A stretch of 64,000 nt of DNA. It comes from Effrenium voratum (taxonomy: Eukaryota; Sar; Dinophyceae; Suessiales; Symbiodiniaceae). A model generated the notes under the pieces. It made no database searches, was not told the DNA's origin, and worked only from the letters and a program-made list of their open reading frames with translations. Location: positions 745,256 to 809,255 of the forward strand of contig CAUJNA010003494.1 in the NCBI GenBank assembly GCA_963377175.1, read 5' to 3'. Positions 1 to 11,503 of this stretch are shown piece by piece. A program made the translations under genes and the position numbers. The stretch's first letter is position 1, and every line of letters begins with the position of its first letter.

Positions 1-589
1 GGGTGGGGGTTGGGAGAGTGTGGAGTGGGGAGTGGGGAGTGTGGAGTGTGTTGTGTGGTGTCTTGCAAACTTGGGATTATACCAGCAGCAGCGTTGATAT
101 CGGAACTCGAGCGGAGCTCGTCGCCACCTGGTTCCAATCCCAATAGAATCCTCAGTTGCCCCAGGCCATCCTTCTGACCTTTTGGTTTCCCGGATTTGGT
201 GCCTAGTCATAGCCCCAACGGTCCAGAACGAGCTTTATGAACAAATGGAACCGCCTTTGGTTCCCCCGCGTTGCCTCCCTGGCAAGGCAGAAATTCGAGG
301 TTGGCAGGAAGCTTCAGGGAGAATGAACAGGTTCACCGCCGGACCCTGAACCATACTCTTTGAGGAGCTTAAGCCCCAAGTCAGGAGTAAAGAGGTACAG
401 GAGGAATTCATTAGCCCTAAATCGGTCGTTGTTGCGTGTGATGTCTCTGCTTGGGCTGTGGTGTACGGGTTTGTGGGGACCCCCCGTTCAGAGGCACTTG
501 TTTCCCTTTTGTTTGGCTCGAACTCCAAATGGTTTTCTTTTTGCGCTGACTGAAACAGAATCAATGAATATCAGTTGGGTATGCAAAAT

Positions 590-735
590 TCTGCGGATTG
601 ACAAAATCATACAAAATCCATGCACCACCGAAGCAATTGAAAAGAAAACCATTGTTTGTTGGCATTCACAGGGGAATCATCAGAAACCAGTATCTCTGGA
701 CGGTGGTGCAGCATTTTGTGATTCCGCACGCAGTA
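590..735 (+). mobile_element. Family D element, diverged
   Basis: Inner inverted blocks atgcaccacc and ggtggtgcag around ttgtttgttggcattcacag; outer ends diverged. Confidence 0.55.
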
Positions 736-1536
736 GGGTGACCCCCAAAATAACTTCGGTGTTCCATGAAACAAATGCAACACACCCCATTTCCTGTGTA
801 CCACAGATAAGGTCCACGAAAATGGGGTTCCCTTTTCAACCGAACTTCGGTCACTTTCTCAGGTACCTTGTGGAGCTTGAGGTGGTCATGCCAGAGGCAA
901 AGAGAAACTTGAGGGCGGGCGAATGTTGGGGCCCCATAGTTTGAAGAGAAGGATCCCTGAAACATGGGGAAGGCGCAGCCATTTGGGGACAACATATGAT
1001 GAGTTTCCCAGATTGTGCTTGGTTCAACTAGTTTTTGACTGTTTTTCGTGGTAGCTGGCTTGAACATATGTTTTTCTTGTTTGAAACCTTTGGTTCCGAA
1101 ACTAGGCTGGTCCAAAGTCAGCCCTAGGGTTCAAACCACCACTAGAACAACGGGGGTTCATGCAAGCAAATAGGGCCAACCAGTCTTGTAATGGGGGCAA
1201 TGAACCCTGGGGTTATGGATGAGAGCTTGACGTGGTACTCTCAATCGCTTTCAGTTTGGCCTTGACCTGAGAATCGCCAAGTGAAGATTCTGTTGAACGT
1301 GTCAGTGCATGTCAGGCGCAGTGTGCATTATATATATATATATTCATAACATGCACACACACACACATAAGTTATAACATACACATGTACATGAGAACAC
1401 GGTGTGGTTGTAACTGTGTTTGCACACTGCTATGCAATGTTGTGGGTGGCCAGCAAGGACTTTTGCGACAGTGTTGAACTGCGACGAGTGTTGAACTGCG
1501 ACGGGAGTTGCCAACTCGCGCGTGTTAAATTGACAG
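735..1536. other. No gene seen
   Basis: Unique-looking non-coding sequence with a TA/CA microsatellite at 1329-1369 and a short direct repeat gttgaactgcgacg at about 1471 and 1491. Confidence 0.5.
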
Positions 1537-1640
1537 GAACTCTGAGGCACAGGTGCTGCGTCGCTCCAAGGTCGAGCTGGGGTCTTACGAGGATTGCTTG
1601 CTGAAGGGATGCCCAGGAGAAGAATCTCAACGAAGGAGAC
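1537..1640 (+). CDS. Candidate exon
   Basis: First of a series of short GC-richer islands interpreted as + strand exons. Acceptor ttgacag ends at 1536; donor gtgttt starts at 1641. The frame reads S-E-A-Q-V-L-R-R-S-K-V-E-L-G-S-Y-E-D-C and stays open to TAG 1657. A nearer donor (gtctta, 1582) is possible. Confidence 0.4.
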
Positions 1641-2165
1641 GTGTTTGTTCTTCGTAGCTAAGCACGGCGTAGTTTCCATTGCGGAGGTGGCAACCCAACA
1701 CCCAACCGAGAGCCCAAGCAGAAAGGGATTCCCGAGTTTTATGTGTCTGGGCAGGGGGGTGCAAGGGGTCTGTGGCCAAACGGAGAACAAAGCTAACAAG
1801 CGTACGTTGCACCGTTGGGAACAAGGAGGTGTGTGGACGATGGTGTGACAATGTGGGAAAAGGCCGCCCTTAAATAAGACACTATGCTTGTCATCATTCA
1901 AAGCTGGGCCCTTAAATCGAGCATGTTGTGAGGGGCTCTCAAATTACCTCGATGGTATTCCTTAACCCCCAGTTAGAAGATATTTGGACTAGGGCTAGGT
2001 CACCCCCTGCTAAACCCAGTATTTAGACTCTAGCCCAATATCATGTACACAAGCGACCAATCAGGTATTTTTGAGGCCGTCACCTGTACGTGAACTACAG
2101 AGTGACAGGCGCCTCGCTCGACTCGACGCCGAGTCGCAAAGCGGATTTTTTTGTCTCGTGTCGAG

Positions 2166-2250
2166 TCCACCACCCTGCGGGACAGCCACGACTGCGGGAT
2201 TCTGCTGCAGCACAAGATCGAGATGCTCGAGGACGAGTTCGGTCGCTCGC
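2166..2250 (+). CDS. Candidate exon
   Basis: A T-rich tract ending tcgtgtcgag precedes S-T-T-L-R-D-S-H-D-C-G-I-L-L-Q-H-K-I-E, then E-M-L-E-D-E-F-G-R-S-L-L. The charged helical texture argues for coding. Several GT donors lie at 2237-2281, so the 3' border is approximate. Confidence 0.4.
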
Positions 2251-2825
2251 TGTTGTGCGGGCAACATGCGTGTTGCCGGGGTTACCTCGAAAACGTTGGT
2301 TTATATAGAGCACAACTACTATGCTAGAGATTCTGAAAAGTGATGCAGATCTTCAATGATTCAATTGGCAAGCATTGTTGGTGAGGTGAAACGATGGCAG
2401 AAGTATGGTAGTACATCACGATGTAGCAACCGCGATCCGAATTGGCTATTTAGTAGGTGGTCCGTCCACCTGTCAGAGGGTTGCAGGACCACGTTGGTAG
2501 CACCAAACGTCAGTTGATATGGGATTCTGCTCAGCGGAATTGCCTGGCTACGCTCAGCGCAAGTGTCGGCGCATTGATCAAGCGGAAAGCGGAACAGGGT
2601 TCTGCTCAGGTTTGGATTTTGGTGGTACAGAGGTTATTTACAATGTTTATCAGGAGTATGTATACTACCTTGCAAACTTATCTTGGTGGCGCATAAAGCA
2701 CCTATCCGACCCACGAGATGCCGTTGATAGTATTGGTCGTCTACGAGTGTCCTGCAGCTGGAGGAAAATGCCTAAAGGCCTGTTACAGTGGCGTGAAAGT
2801 AGTAGGTGGCGCCATTCTTCTATCA

Positions 2826-2924
2826 GGGTGTGTCTTTTTTTACGGGCCTCCCGCAAAATAGTGGTTTTCCTGGTAGTTTCCCTGTAAAACCACAAAAAAG
2901 GGTACCCTCAACAGAAATACACCC
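2826..2924 (+). mobile_element. Family I inverted-repeat element
   Basis: Starts gggtgtgtctttttttac, core gtggttttcctggtagtttc, ends gggtaccctcaacagaaata plus caccc. About 100 bp. Shares its termini with the five I copies listed below. Confidence 0.65.
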
Positions 2925-3073
2925 GCGTCGGTTTCGTCATCGTCTTTACTTCCCCCCCATGGGAATTCTGCCATCTACTTTGGCCCAATTTTGCATGTTG
3001 CTCCAAGCCTTTCAAAGTCAACCAGTTTGGTTTGGAACCCGCTAAGCATGGCCCCCACAAAGGGCTCTACCAG

Positions 3074-3190
3074 GGACTCCAAATGGGCACCTGCAACTCC
3101 TCGTAAGCCGACGGTCGGTCGACTTCCGGAAGTCGCGGGTACTGCTGGCGCGCACGAAGACTTTTGCGCTTGTAAGGCCGATGGACGCCC
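3074..3190. CDS. Candidate exon, strand ambiguous
   Basis: On + an acceptor (ctaccag) and donor (gtgacg, 3191) bracket D-S-K-W-A-P-A-T-P-R-K-P-T-V-G-R-L-P. On - a donor (gtgccc) at 3090 and an acceptor at 3200 bracket an equally good frame, V-H-R-P-Y-K-R-K-S-L-R-A-R-Q-Q-Y. The island is clearly coding-like, but only transcripts can settle the strand. It follows the I-type element at 2826-2924. Confidence 0.35.
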
Positions 3191-3199
3191 GTGACGATT

Positions 3200-4800
3200 C
3201 TTTTGGAAGTTTGGGTGTTCTTCGTTCCAAAGTATGGTACGCCGTACGGCCAGATACCGAAGACACAACTAATCAGGTAATTGTTGCCCCCCACCCCACC
3301 CCCTTCAGGGTCGCCAAGGCTCGGACAAGCCCCAAAAAACCTGAGATTGTTTGGAGGACAAGCCTGATAAATGTAGAGTCCGTTTGGTTCTCGTCCTTTT
3401 GCTTCCGGCCCCTTTCCAGCCAATTGAACTGGCAAGCCTCCAAAAGCTATAGGCAAGCTGAGGCGGGATGGGGACACCGTGCGCTTGGAAGACCAAGGCG
3501 ACGACCTTTGAGCATGCCACATTTGTTCAAGCCCGTGTGAAGAAAGCAGGCAACCACAAGGGATCACTTATTCAATTCCTAAGCTTCCAGACTTTATTTA
3601 TGCTTTGTTGAACGCCCAATTTAGTGTCAGACGAAACACACAGACCTGTTTGGGACGAGCGTTCAGGAAAGAGTTTCAGGGTCACATCTTTTTGGCCCAA
3701 CAGCCGCGAGGAAGTGGAGCGGTGCTTTGTGCACATCGACTACCAGTCTGGGTCTCAGCCAAAGTCTGAGGAGGGGCAGGGGACCAAGATAAGCATTTTT
3801 TGGATGTTTGATGAGTATGCCGACAACAAGCCAGACTCATGCAGGTGTGGGGGGCCGGGGGGGGGGGAGAGGCTCTTCTTGGAGATCAAGACCCCCTCTA
3901 AAACCGTCTAAAACCCCGTCCCGAGGGCCTGGGGTGCAGGTGTTGCCTTCGGGGCTTGGCTCTGATCATATTTCATGGGGCTTTGTTCAGGGCTTCCAAG
4001 GAACGCCCGGGAAGAAGCTGTGGTCGTCCCCCAAAGTGGTGCCGGTTTTCTCCTTGAGCTATGGAGCCCCACAAGGAGATCCAAAGGACCAACCTTTTAG
4101 TGGATTAGCTGGGCAAAAAGGGTCCAAGCGCACGAAACTCATAATTTCGGCGAAGTAATCAGAATGGGGAAGCCGCACGCTCGTCCCAGAAAAGGGTTGC
4201 ATTTTTTCAGGGGTTAGGGTCCACAATTGAAATATTTCGAAAAATAATTTAATTGCAATTGTGGGGGTCCCCCACTCTCCCCCCCCTCCCCCCTAGGGAC
4301 GGGGATTGCCAACAGCTTGGTGACAACTCCCCGAAGCTGCCAGGGATGAACATCCATTTCCACATAGAGGTCTATGAAGTCTGTCCATGGCACGCCAGTC
4401 CTTGCAAAATGATCTTGGCCAATTGAAAACACATCCATCCCTGCCAATGAACATGTCATTCAGACCTGTCACCTGTTTGTCTTCCCAAGAGCACGCTGCC
4501 ACTTTGGCAATCGCCATACATTTGAGGCAACCACCTCAAAAGTGATTAGTTGATATGCATCAGCACCCAAATGGTTTTAGGAAAAAAAAAACGGCGTAGA
4601 GTCAAAGGGTCAGTGACCCATCAAAATTCAGTGACCCATGTGTCTACCTGTTTTTGCCTTTCGATTAGACCCCGTAAACAAACAAATGTGGAAACAATGA
4701 TATGAAAGACATATAATACTAATTATTAATAATGATAATAACAATAATACTAAATGAATAATCATATTAATAATAATCATAATAATTATAATAATAATAC
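3200..4800. other. Mostly non-coding; one weak open frame
   Basis: A 95-codon + frame at 3624-3911 (S-R-E-E-V-E-R-C-F-V-H-I-D-Y) is plausible but unsupported. Otherwise C/G homopolymer runs and AT-rich sequence from 4690. Confidence 0.4.
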
Positions 4801-4812
4801 TAATAACAATAC

Positions 4813-4899
<87 letters not shown>
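4813..4899 (+). repeat. (AAT)n array in an imperfect AT-rich block
   Basis: About 29 clean AAT units, with degenerate AAT/AAC/ATT units extending over 4695-4990. Confidence 0.95.
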
Positions 4900-4901
<2 letters not shown>

Positions 4902-5019
4902 CATAATAATAAGACTAATAACAATGATAACAATCATAGAAACAATTATTACAATAATGAACATGAAACTCATAACAATAATGAATAAAACCAAACACAA
5001 CAAATCCGCTGTGACGGAG

Positions 5020-5107
5020 GCATGGAGGCATCTTCTGTACCCGTCGATCGCAGGATGCGCTTGCATGATGACCACGATCCGGAGGTGCCCATCGACGCCA
5101 AGGCGCG
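5020..5107 (+). CDS. Candidate exon
   Basis: Acceptor gacggag and donor gtgaac (5108) bracket a frame with M-E-A-S-S-V-P-V-D-R-R-M-R-L-H-D-D-H-D and P-E-V-P-I-D-A-K-A. It lies just downstream of the AAT array. The ATG at 5022 could also be a true start. Confidence 0.4.
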
Positions 5108-5579
5108 GTGAACCTTTTGGGACCTCTAAGCCGAAAGCTCGAAAGGTCGCTATGAACACCTCAGAGCGGCTTTGGTGGGTCGTTTTCGTGTTTTTTGGTA
5201 AACTGGCCAAAGGGAGAAGTGAAAACCAGAGCGAGCTGGGTCGTTTTCGTGTTGTAAAACTGGCCCGAGGGAAAACCAAAAGGTGAAAACCCAAAGGTTA
5301 GATCCGGTCGATTCGTTTTGACCCTAGGTACCCAGACACGAGCGAGAAACAACCAAAAACTTGCGCTTGTTTGATTCTTTACATGGTTTTGGGTACACCA
5401 TATATTTCCAGGTTTTGATTGTGACTCACAGGAAAAGAACTCAGCACCTTATGGATGCGTCCTTTTTTAGGACCCCGCCCTGCCCTCAAAATGGCTTCGG
5501 TTGTCCTTGTTGTGTCCCTGTCACTGAAGCAAAAGTACCCTCAAGAACGACAGACCCTTACACCTTAAACTTAGTTGGG

Positions 5580-5705
5580 TGTTCAGCCAAACTAGTTGTT
5601 GGTAACCCAGGTTATAACCCGCTGATGAGTTCCCCTGCGGGGGTAACCCTGTTGTTTGGGCGTGGTAACCCAAGTGGCTAACCACCTTGCTGACTTGCCC
5701 GAACA
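5580..5705 (+). mobile_element. Family H inverted-repeat element
   Basis: Left tgttcagccaaactagttg and right gctgacttgcccgaaca, with ggtaaccc blocks inside; 126 bp. Confidence 0.65.
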
Positions 5706-6429
5706 TTCGAGTAGGGCTATCAAATGCTACCCTAAGGACATTCCCCTTGGGTTACCAAACAAAAGCCATACCTGCCTTTGTTTGATCATTGTTTGGGGGC
5801 CAAATAGCCAGCCCAAAGGTGCTGGACATTTCCTTGTGGTTGTTCATGGAGAACTCGATATGGGCAAACTAGAGTGGCCTGTTTGACCTTCGTCCCGAAG
5901 AAACACAGGTCCAATTGCTTAGAAACAATAGTATCAAGAATCCAACAGCAAACAGGGGCCTGAGTCACCAGATGTTTGTCCTGATGTGTGGGAGTTTCTC
6001 CAAATGGCGGACCCGCTAAACGGTGTGCAAAGGCAACCAACAGTAAACCGTTGCCGTTTTTGGAAGCGGAATCCTATTTTATTGAGAAGCACCTGATATG
6101 AGTATGAGTCGAAATTGGGGGACTGCCATAATTGTGGTTGTCCTTAGTTGTTCATTTAAAGCAACCCTAAGCAGGACCTCACACCAACTCCTATCAGAAG
6201 CACCCATTCGCAGATGCCTCATAGGCAGACCCCAAGAAAGGACCTGGACGAGAGGCTTCCCCAAAAGGAAGGTTGGCTTTCAAAAGCCTCCGATCGTCCG
6301 CTTCCATGATTGGAGGGTACAACAAAACAGAAAGACGAGCCACCAAAACCACTCCAAAAACGGTACCAGCGAAAAAACAACAACGGACGAGTTATTGAGA
6401 CTCGCCCAGACTGCATCCACTGGACTCAG

Positions 6430-6612
6430 CTCTCACGTCGTCGCGCCTTCAGCTCTACGGGGGCCCCCGCCGGAGCTCCCCCCGCGCGGAGGGCGCCAAG
6501 CTGGCGATGCAGAGGCGCGGCTCGCGGCTCGGCTCGCGGCTCGCGGCTCGGCTCGCGCGTGGCTCCTTGGCCCCCGGGACACCCGGAGCCACTCGCTGAA
6601 AACCCGGGGCGA
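6430..6612 (+). CDS. Candidate exon, GC-rich with a short Arg/Ala repeat
   Basis: Acceptor ggactcag and donor gtgaag (6613) bracket a 183 bp GC-rich island. All three frames are open; the best reads L-R-G-P-P-P-E-L-P-P-R-G-G-R-Q-A-G-D. It contains a cggctcg minisatellite at about 6516-6561, which would encode an Ala/Arg/Gly tract. Confidence 0.3.
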
Positions 6613-7155
6613 GTGAAGGTTCAGGGAGAACCCCCGTGCCCGAAATGGGTGCCTTCCCCGCGTTTTTGGTTCTTTACGTGGTTTTGGTAGACTATTTTAG
6701 CACCAGGTTTCGATTGGGACTCAGGTGGGACCGGGTTCCTACATTGGTAGACTTGAGCAGGAACACGTGGGTTTAGTGGGTTCAAGATTTCGTGGGCTAC
6801 CCCAGCCCCACTCGCGTGGCACCCGGGTCCCTATTAAGCTGATTTTCCATTTAGCCTCCCACAGGTGCCTTCGGTTCGAAGGGCGAACCGTTTTGACATT
6901 CTGCCCGCTCGGATCCCTTTGGCCAAGTGAAGGGAGGCCGGTGACAAAAGGGCACAGACATCCGGTGCCGTGTGGTCCTCTCTTCTTTTTATTTTTTTTG
7001 GGCTGGGTGTTCTTTTTCAAGTCAACTACCAGGCAAAATGGTGCCCCTCTTTTTTCTCAACGGGCACTGGTCTGGGAGGTTGTTCCGTGGTTTCAAGGGA
7101 TGTCAGCGAGAAATCCGCACACACGTGAAGCATGAATTCCTCCCCCCTATTATAA

Positions 7156-7276
7156 CTAGGTCCCCCAGTAGTGCCCTTCTCTCCTTTTTTTTGGGAGGGT
7201 TCCCCTACTAAAATAGACTACAGAAAAAGGGGAAAAAACGGTGCCCTTATTGTAACCTCTCTACTGGAGGACCTAG
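7156..7276 (+). mobile_element. Family A inverted-repeat element
   Basis: Ends ctaggtcccccagtagt and (reverse complement) ctaggtcctccagta; the core contains ccctactaaaatagactac. About 120 bp, no coding capacity. Flanks ataa/atag resemble a 4 bp target duplication. Confidence 0.8.
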
Positions 7277-7828
7277 ATAGTAAAAGGGCCCTTTGTTTGA
7301 AAAACTGCTTTCGGCCACTGGTAAAAGACAAAGAGGCACCTGGCACCCAGAGTTCAGATTCGCACAGCTTCCGGTGTTTCATTGGTCCATATGGTTTTAT
7401 TGCCTATCCCAATTCGGGTTTGACTCTGAATCGCTAGACATTGTTTGTTCTGCAAGGGTTTAACATTGGTTGTAAAGGCTCAGGAGTATTTGGGGGTGGA
7501 TTTAGTCTTGGTTTGCGTTGTACATCCAGTGTCGTTTTTTTTTTTTTTACCCGCAACTCCTCCATTTTGCTTTTTCAGGTCAGTCAATTGATGTTGGAAA
7601 GCTTTGTGTACTTGCTTTCTGTTATTGACCCAATACCCGACATTTATTTGTTTGAGGTATCTTGAAGGGAACCGGAAAGGACAGCAAGCCGCTTTGAGGT
7701 GCCCATTCAGAGACAAACCCAAATGTTCGGGATTTTAGCTACCGGCGTCATTCACAACCGACCAGTTGTTTATCCGTTTTCAGCGTTTTGCCGTCCTGTC
7801 CAATGTGCGAGAGATGATGCTGCGGTCG
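7277..7828. other. No gene seen
   Basis: Non-coding sequence with a T12 run near 7538. Confidence 0.5.
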
Positions 7829-7862
7829 GGCCGGGTCGGGTCGGGCCGGGTCGGGTCGGGTC

Positions 7863-7891
<29 letters not shown>
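7829..7891 (+). repeat. GGGTC/GGGCC pentamer run, then (GT)n(GC)n
   Basis: Alternating cgggt and cgggc pentamers followed by about 11 GT and 4 GC units, leading directly into the minisatellite at 7892. Confidence 0.9.
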
Positions 7892-7893
<2 letters not shown>

Positions 7894-8223
7894 TCCGTTC
7901 TGCAGTGCGCACATGCCCGAACATGATGATCACCCATCCGTTCTGCAGCGCGCGCATGCTGGACATCTAAGAATCCACGCCCAAGTGCACTCCTTCAGCG
8001 CGCGCATGCTGGAACAGGATGAGAACCCACGCCAAAGTGTATCCGCCCTGTAGCGCGCGCGTGCCCGGACATGAGAAGAAAGACGCCGAAGTGCATCCGT
8101 TTTGCACTTCACGCATGCCCGAATATGATAAGAACCCAGTCCCATCCCTTCTGGAGTTCTTGCCCGAATATTGTAACAGCCCACAAGTGCATCCGTTCTG
8201 GACCGCGCGCATGACCGAAGATA
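7892..8223 (+). repeat. 43-54 bp minisatellite, seven units
   Basis: Units begin at 7892, 7935, 7988, 8040, 8094, 8143 and 8190 with catccgttctg-like starts, then gcgcgcatgcccgaa and gataagaaccca. Unit length and sequence vary; GCGCGC and GCATGC are the conserved core. Open frames across it are by-products. Confidence 0.85.
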
Positions 8224-8514
8224 ACTGCTCTTGGTTTAGTTACACCTGGAGATACCTCCATGGAATGGTTTGAGCTTGGTCGTGGCTTTGCAAGGCGGGG
8301 TTTTGCTCTGGAGCGACCGGATTTCTTGCCGCTGCCAAACCCCAAAACCTCCCAGCCATAGGTGTCCTTTTTGGTTGTTTTGGTAGAAAAAATAGATGGC
8401 GACTCCTGGTTTACCTGGTGGTTTAATCGTCTACCAGGGAAATCCATCTATTTCCCCTAAACGGACCTATATATGCTCCCCGCGTTTACCACTTGTGGAA
8501 GATACCGACCGCAG

Positions 8515-8615
8515 CTGGCCGGCGAGCCGTGGCAGGCGTCATGAATCAACGACGAGAACGGCGCAAAGTTCCCCAGAAACGCCAGGAGGAGAACCTCATC
8601 AACAATTGTATCCCC
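8515..8615 (+). CDS. Candidate exon
   Basis: Acceptor gaccgcag (ends 8514) and donor gtgacc (8616) bracket a frame reading V-M-N-Q-R-R-E-R-R-K-V-P-Q-K-R-Q-E-E-N-L. It is strongly basic and looks nuclear or nucleic-acid binding, but no domain is recognised. It ends in phase 0. Confidence 0.42.
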
Positions 8616-9132
8616 GTGACCTCTTAGAAATCAATTCTGACCTCTTACCTCTTCGTATAGAAACCTGGCTTTGTCCCGGGTCATTTTTATATTTATATAT
8701 ATATGCACCCAACTCAACCAACTTTTGCCCCCTTTGAGATTGGCCAGGAGCGGGGAATTGCCGCGCTGAGGCAGATGAAGAGGGGGGTGGCCACTTTCCA
8801 ATAGTACAACTAGGACCGCCACAAGCAGTTTCCAAGTTAGCGGGTGGGCGGGTAATTAGAGGAATTTCCGGAGAATCAATTATTTTCCACCACTAAAAGG
8901 GGTAGCGGTAGCACATTTTGATTGCAAGTTCGACAAGACGAGCAGAGATGAAAGTCGGTCATACGGATCCAGTGGCTCTGTACGGAAGGGCCATCGCTTG
9001 ACCGATAAGAACAGGTGTGCTGCATGTGTCGAGCTAGGTTGGCTGCCATTTGCGTTTGGCTTTCGAGATTTGCGAGCACCTATATCCTTAGCACGGAAAG
9101 GCCAGGAACAGGGTGGAACAAGCTTGGTATAA

Positions 9133-9426
9133 GTAAGCAGCCCGTATTTTGTTTTCAAAGGGAAAGAAGACTTATCTGAAGCACCGAAGGCCGCCATTGA
9201 AGCAAAGCTGAATTTGCAAGCTCGGTCAAGACAAGTCTTCGAATGCCAGAAGTTGCTGACACGCTTTGACTTGCGGGGTGCATACTTGATGTTTCAAGGA
9301 GCACATCCGCGAAGTTTGTAACTCCCGCTGTGTCTGAGGTGTGGTGCGCTGCTGCTTGCTTGTGCATCCCCAAATGCAGCGCACGCATCGCATTGGTTCG
9401 CAGCAAAAGCTATGAGATGGCAATGA
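9133..9426 (+). pseudogene. Coding-like segment, possible exon 9161-9277, then in-frame stops
   Basis: Between the TAA at 9130 and the TAA at 9319 one frame reads like a helical protein: E-D-L-S-E-A-P-K-A-A-I-E-A-K-L-N-L-Q, then Q-V-F-E-C-Q-K-L-L-T-R-F-D-L-R. A pyrimidine-rich acceptor (gttttcaaag, ending 9160) and a donor (gtgcat, 9278) would define a 117 bp exon. After the TAA the same frame continues (L-C-L-R-C-G-A-L-L-L-A-C-A) to TGA 9424. It is either a real + strand exon or a decayed coding copy. No family recognised. Confidence 0.45.
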
Positions 9427-9429
9427 CGC

Positions 9430-10440
9430 ACTGCCACGCTACCCCCCAGCTCTACAATCCCAATAGGTCCAATAGCGCCTCCTGGATCCTGATAAGCCCT
9501 AGCAGGATCAATTACAGGATGGGGTCTGCAAAAGCATGTCTCGTTCCCTGCTGAGAAGCAGCAAGAAAATATTACGCACACTCAAGGCAAGGTCTTCTCC
9601 TATTCGCACCCACTTACCACGCAAGCCGTTGAAACCGCAATCCTGGAATGATCAACCTTGTCTTTGGCAATTTCAGATTTGACCCCCCCGCCCGACATCC
9701 GCGATCACACTGCTACCCTGTTGGGTGTATCTTGGTTTTTAGGTACCCTCCCCTCCCCAAGAAAAACGGAGTGGAAAAAAACACCAAAACACATGGTTGT
9801 TTTCCTGTTGGTTTCCCTTCAAAGCCAACTCAAAGAGAGTTCCCCTAAAACAGAATCACCCTGTTGCTCTCTGTCGGAAATTCGTTTCACAGCCCCTGCC
9901 CTTGTTCCTTCTTTGGTGGGCGAGGGTCACCAGAACGCTGCTGACACTCTTACCATCCCAACAAACATGTGCAAGGGTCTGGTGAGTTCCCCGCCTGGTC
10001 AACCCAAAAAGGTTTCCTGCTTTTTCAAACGGATAATTGCCAACTGGGAAACAGGGCCCTATTTTGTCCACCTGGGTTGTGTTGCTAGAGGCAAGTTGCT
10101 TTGTGGCCGGTAATATTGAATCAAGCAAGAGAGGGTTTCAGTTGGCACACCAGTCCCCATGACAGGGTTTGGAAAAGCAAACATGTTTTTGCAGGTATCC
10201 AAACTATCTGTGGTTGGTTCCGCTTGAGTGTTTAGAAGCTAATTTTGAGCGTGCCACCGCACTCATCTCAGCTCGAATCTCAGTGTTGCGGGCATGCTTG
10301 ACGTCCTCAGTCTTGCAGGGTTCCTTTTTTTTTACTTGCGAGCATTTGTTTTAAAGGATGCTTCTGGTTGGACATGTGGGGAACATACGCTGTTGTCCTT
10401 GAGGTGGCGTGATGCTTGCAGGGGAACACCCGAACACCCC
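9430..10440. other. Likely intronic; one weak exon-like segment
   Basis: I-like sequence at about 9731-9861. The frame F-E-R-A-T-A-L-I-S-A-R-I-S-V-L-R at 10244-10320 looks coding but lacks a clear acceptor. Confidence 0.35.
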
Positions 10441-10453
10441 ATCTCTAGCATAG

Positions 10454-10527
10454 CTTGCGGGCGCCGCCAGGAAGGCAAGCTCGAGTCAGTGACGATGCCT
10501 GACGCAGAGGGACGTTCCTCCCAGGCT
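10454..10527 (+). CDS. Candidate exon
   Basis: AG at 10452-10453 precedes C-G-R-R-Q-E-G-K-L-E-S-V-T-M-P-D-A-E-G-R. A donor gtggac at 10528 falls where the D-like tandem array begins, so the 3' edge may be repeat-derived. Confidence 0.33.
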
Positions 10528-10735
10528 GTGGACCAACTCCATCTCGCAGCACCTAAGTGGTGTGTCACACTACTTTGTTTATTGGCTTTCGTGGACCAGC
10601 TCCATTTCGCAGCAGCTAGGTGGTTTGTCACACTCCATTTCGCAGCAGCTACTAAGGTGGTGTGTCGCACTACTTGTTTTTTATTTGCCTTCATTCATCC
10701 GAGCTGGTGCGAATTGGATTTCGCCCAGAGAAGTG
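10526..10735 (+). repeat. Tandem D-terminus-like repeats
   Basis: The block ggaccaactccatctcgcag ... ggtggtgtgtcacactac occurs about three times (10528, 10590, 10632), ending in a D-like right terminus ggtgcgaattggatttcgcc. Looks like D ends amplified in tandem. Confidence 0.5.
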
Positions 10736-10754
10736 AGGGGCCCCAGGGCCCCAG

Positions 10755-10850
10755 AAGGGTGATCTCGATCAGAGCCCGGTTCACTCCGACTCTGGTCCCG
10801 GAAGCTCTCGGGAGCAGGTCCCGGGTCCCAAGTCGGCCTCGGACAGGGAG
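10755..10850 (+). CDS. Candidate exon, phase 0-0
   Basis: 96 bp between acceptor ggccccag (ends 10754) and donor gtggcc (10851). Exactly 32 codons: K-G-D-L-D-Q-S-P-V-H-S-D-S-G-P-G-S-S, then E-Q-V-P-G-P-K-S-A-S-D-R-E. The Ser/Pro/Gly composition suggests a disordered linker. Confidence 0.45.
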
Positions 10851-11294
10851 GTGGCCTTCTTTTCCTATGGAGGTCTTGCTATGGTTCAGTCAGATGTCTC
10901 GGACTTTGTAAGTAACAGTCACTCTTCTGTAAGCTTTAGTTTGGGCCAGGTGTATGGGCAGTCAGAAGCCTCAGTGTCACAATCTTGGCTTCTGAATTGG
11001 TAAAGTTTACACTTGTTGTTCGAAGGTGTTTTCATTTTGGTTACTAAACTCTGTTGCCCAGTGGTGCTCTTTTTTCCTGTTTTTGGGGAAGGGTTCCCCT
11101 TTAAAAAACAAGGTGCCCTTTTTTTCCCCATGGCCCAACACGTTTGTTCACTTTTTTGGTGCCAGTCACCTGAGCAGGCGAGCAGGTCAAGCACGAAATG
11201 CGTGAGTTTCCAAGGGTCGAATTCTGCGAGAAATTCCAATTTGAGAGTAGTGAGGTTTTCACATTTTGCATAAGGTTCTCAAGAAACAACCAAA

Positions 11295-11400
11295 TCGGTG
11301 TGTCTTTTGTGATACCCACAAAATGGTGAATTGTTCTTTTGGTTTCCCTTGAACATCACCATTTGGGGGAGGGTAGCCTCCAAACAAGACACACCCAAAT
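11295..11400 (+). mobile_element. Family I element, first of a close pair
   Basis: Cggtgtgtcttttgtgat ... ttcttttggtttcccttg ... aagacacacccaaatg. Confidence 0.65.
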
Positions 11401-11503
11401 GCTGAGCACGACTCAAACATGCAGTATGAGAACTGGTACATCCTCCAGGAGCTTCGAAATAATTCCACGTTAGTGGCAGGGGTATTTTCCACAGCCAGTC
11501 AAC

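Noticed and set aside
7892..8223. Regularly spaced repeats resembling a CRISPR array
   Set aside because: Units are contiguous and diverged with no unique spacers, and the context is eukaryotic.
7699..8273. Several open frames across the minisatellite
   Set aside because: By-products of the tandem repeat; frames differ between units.
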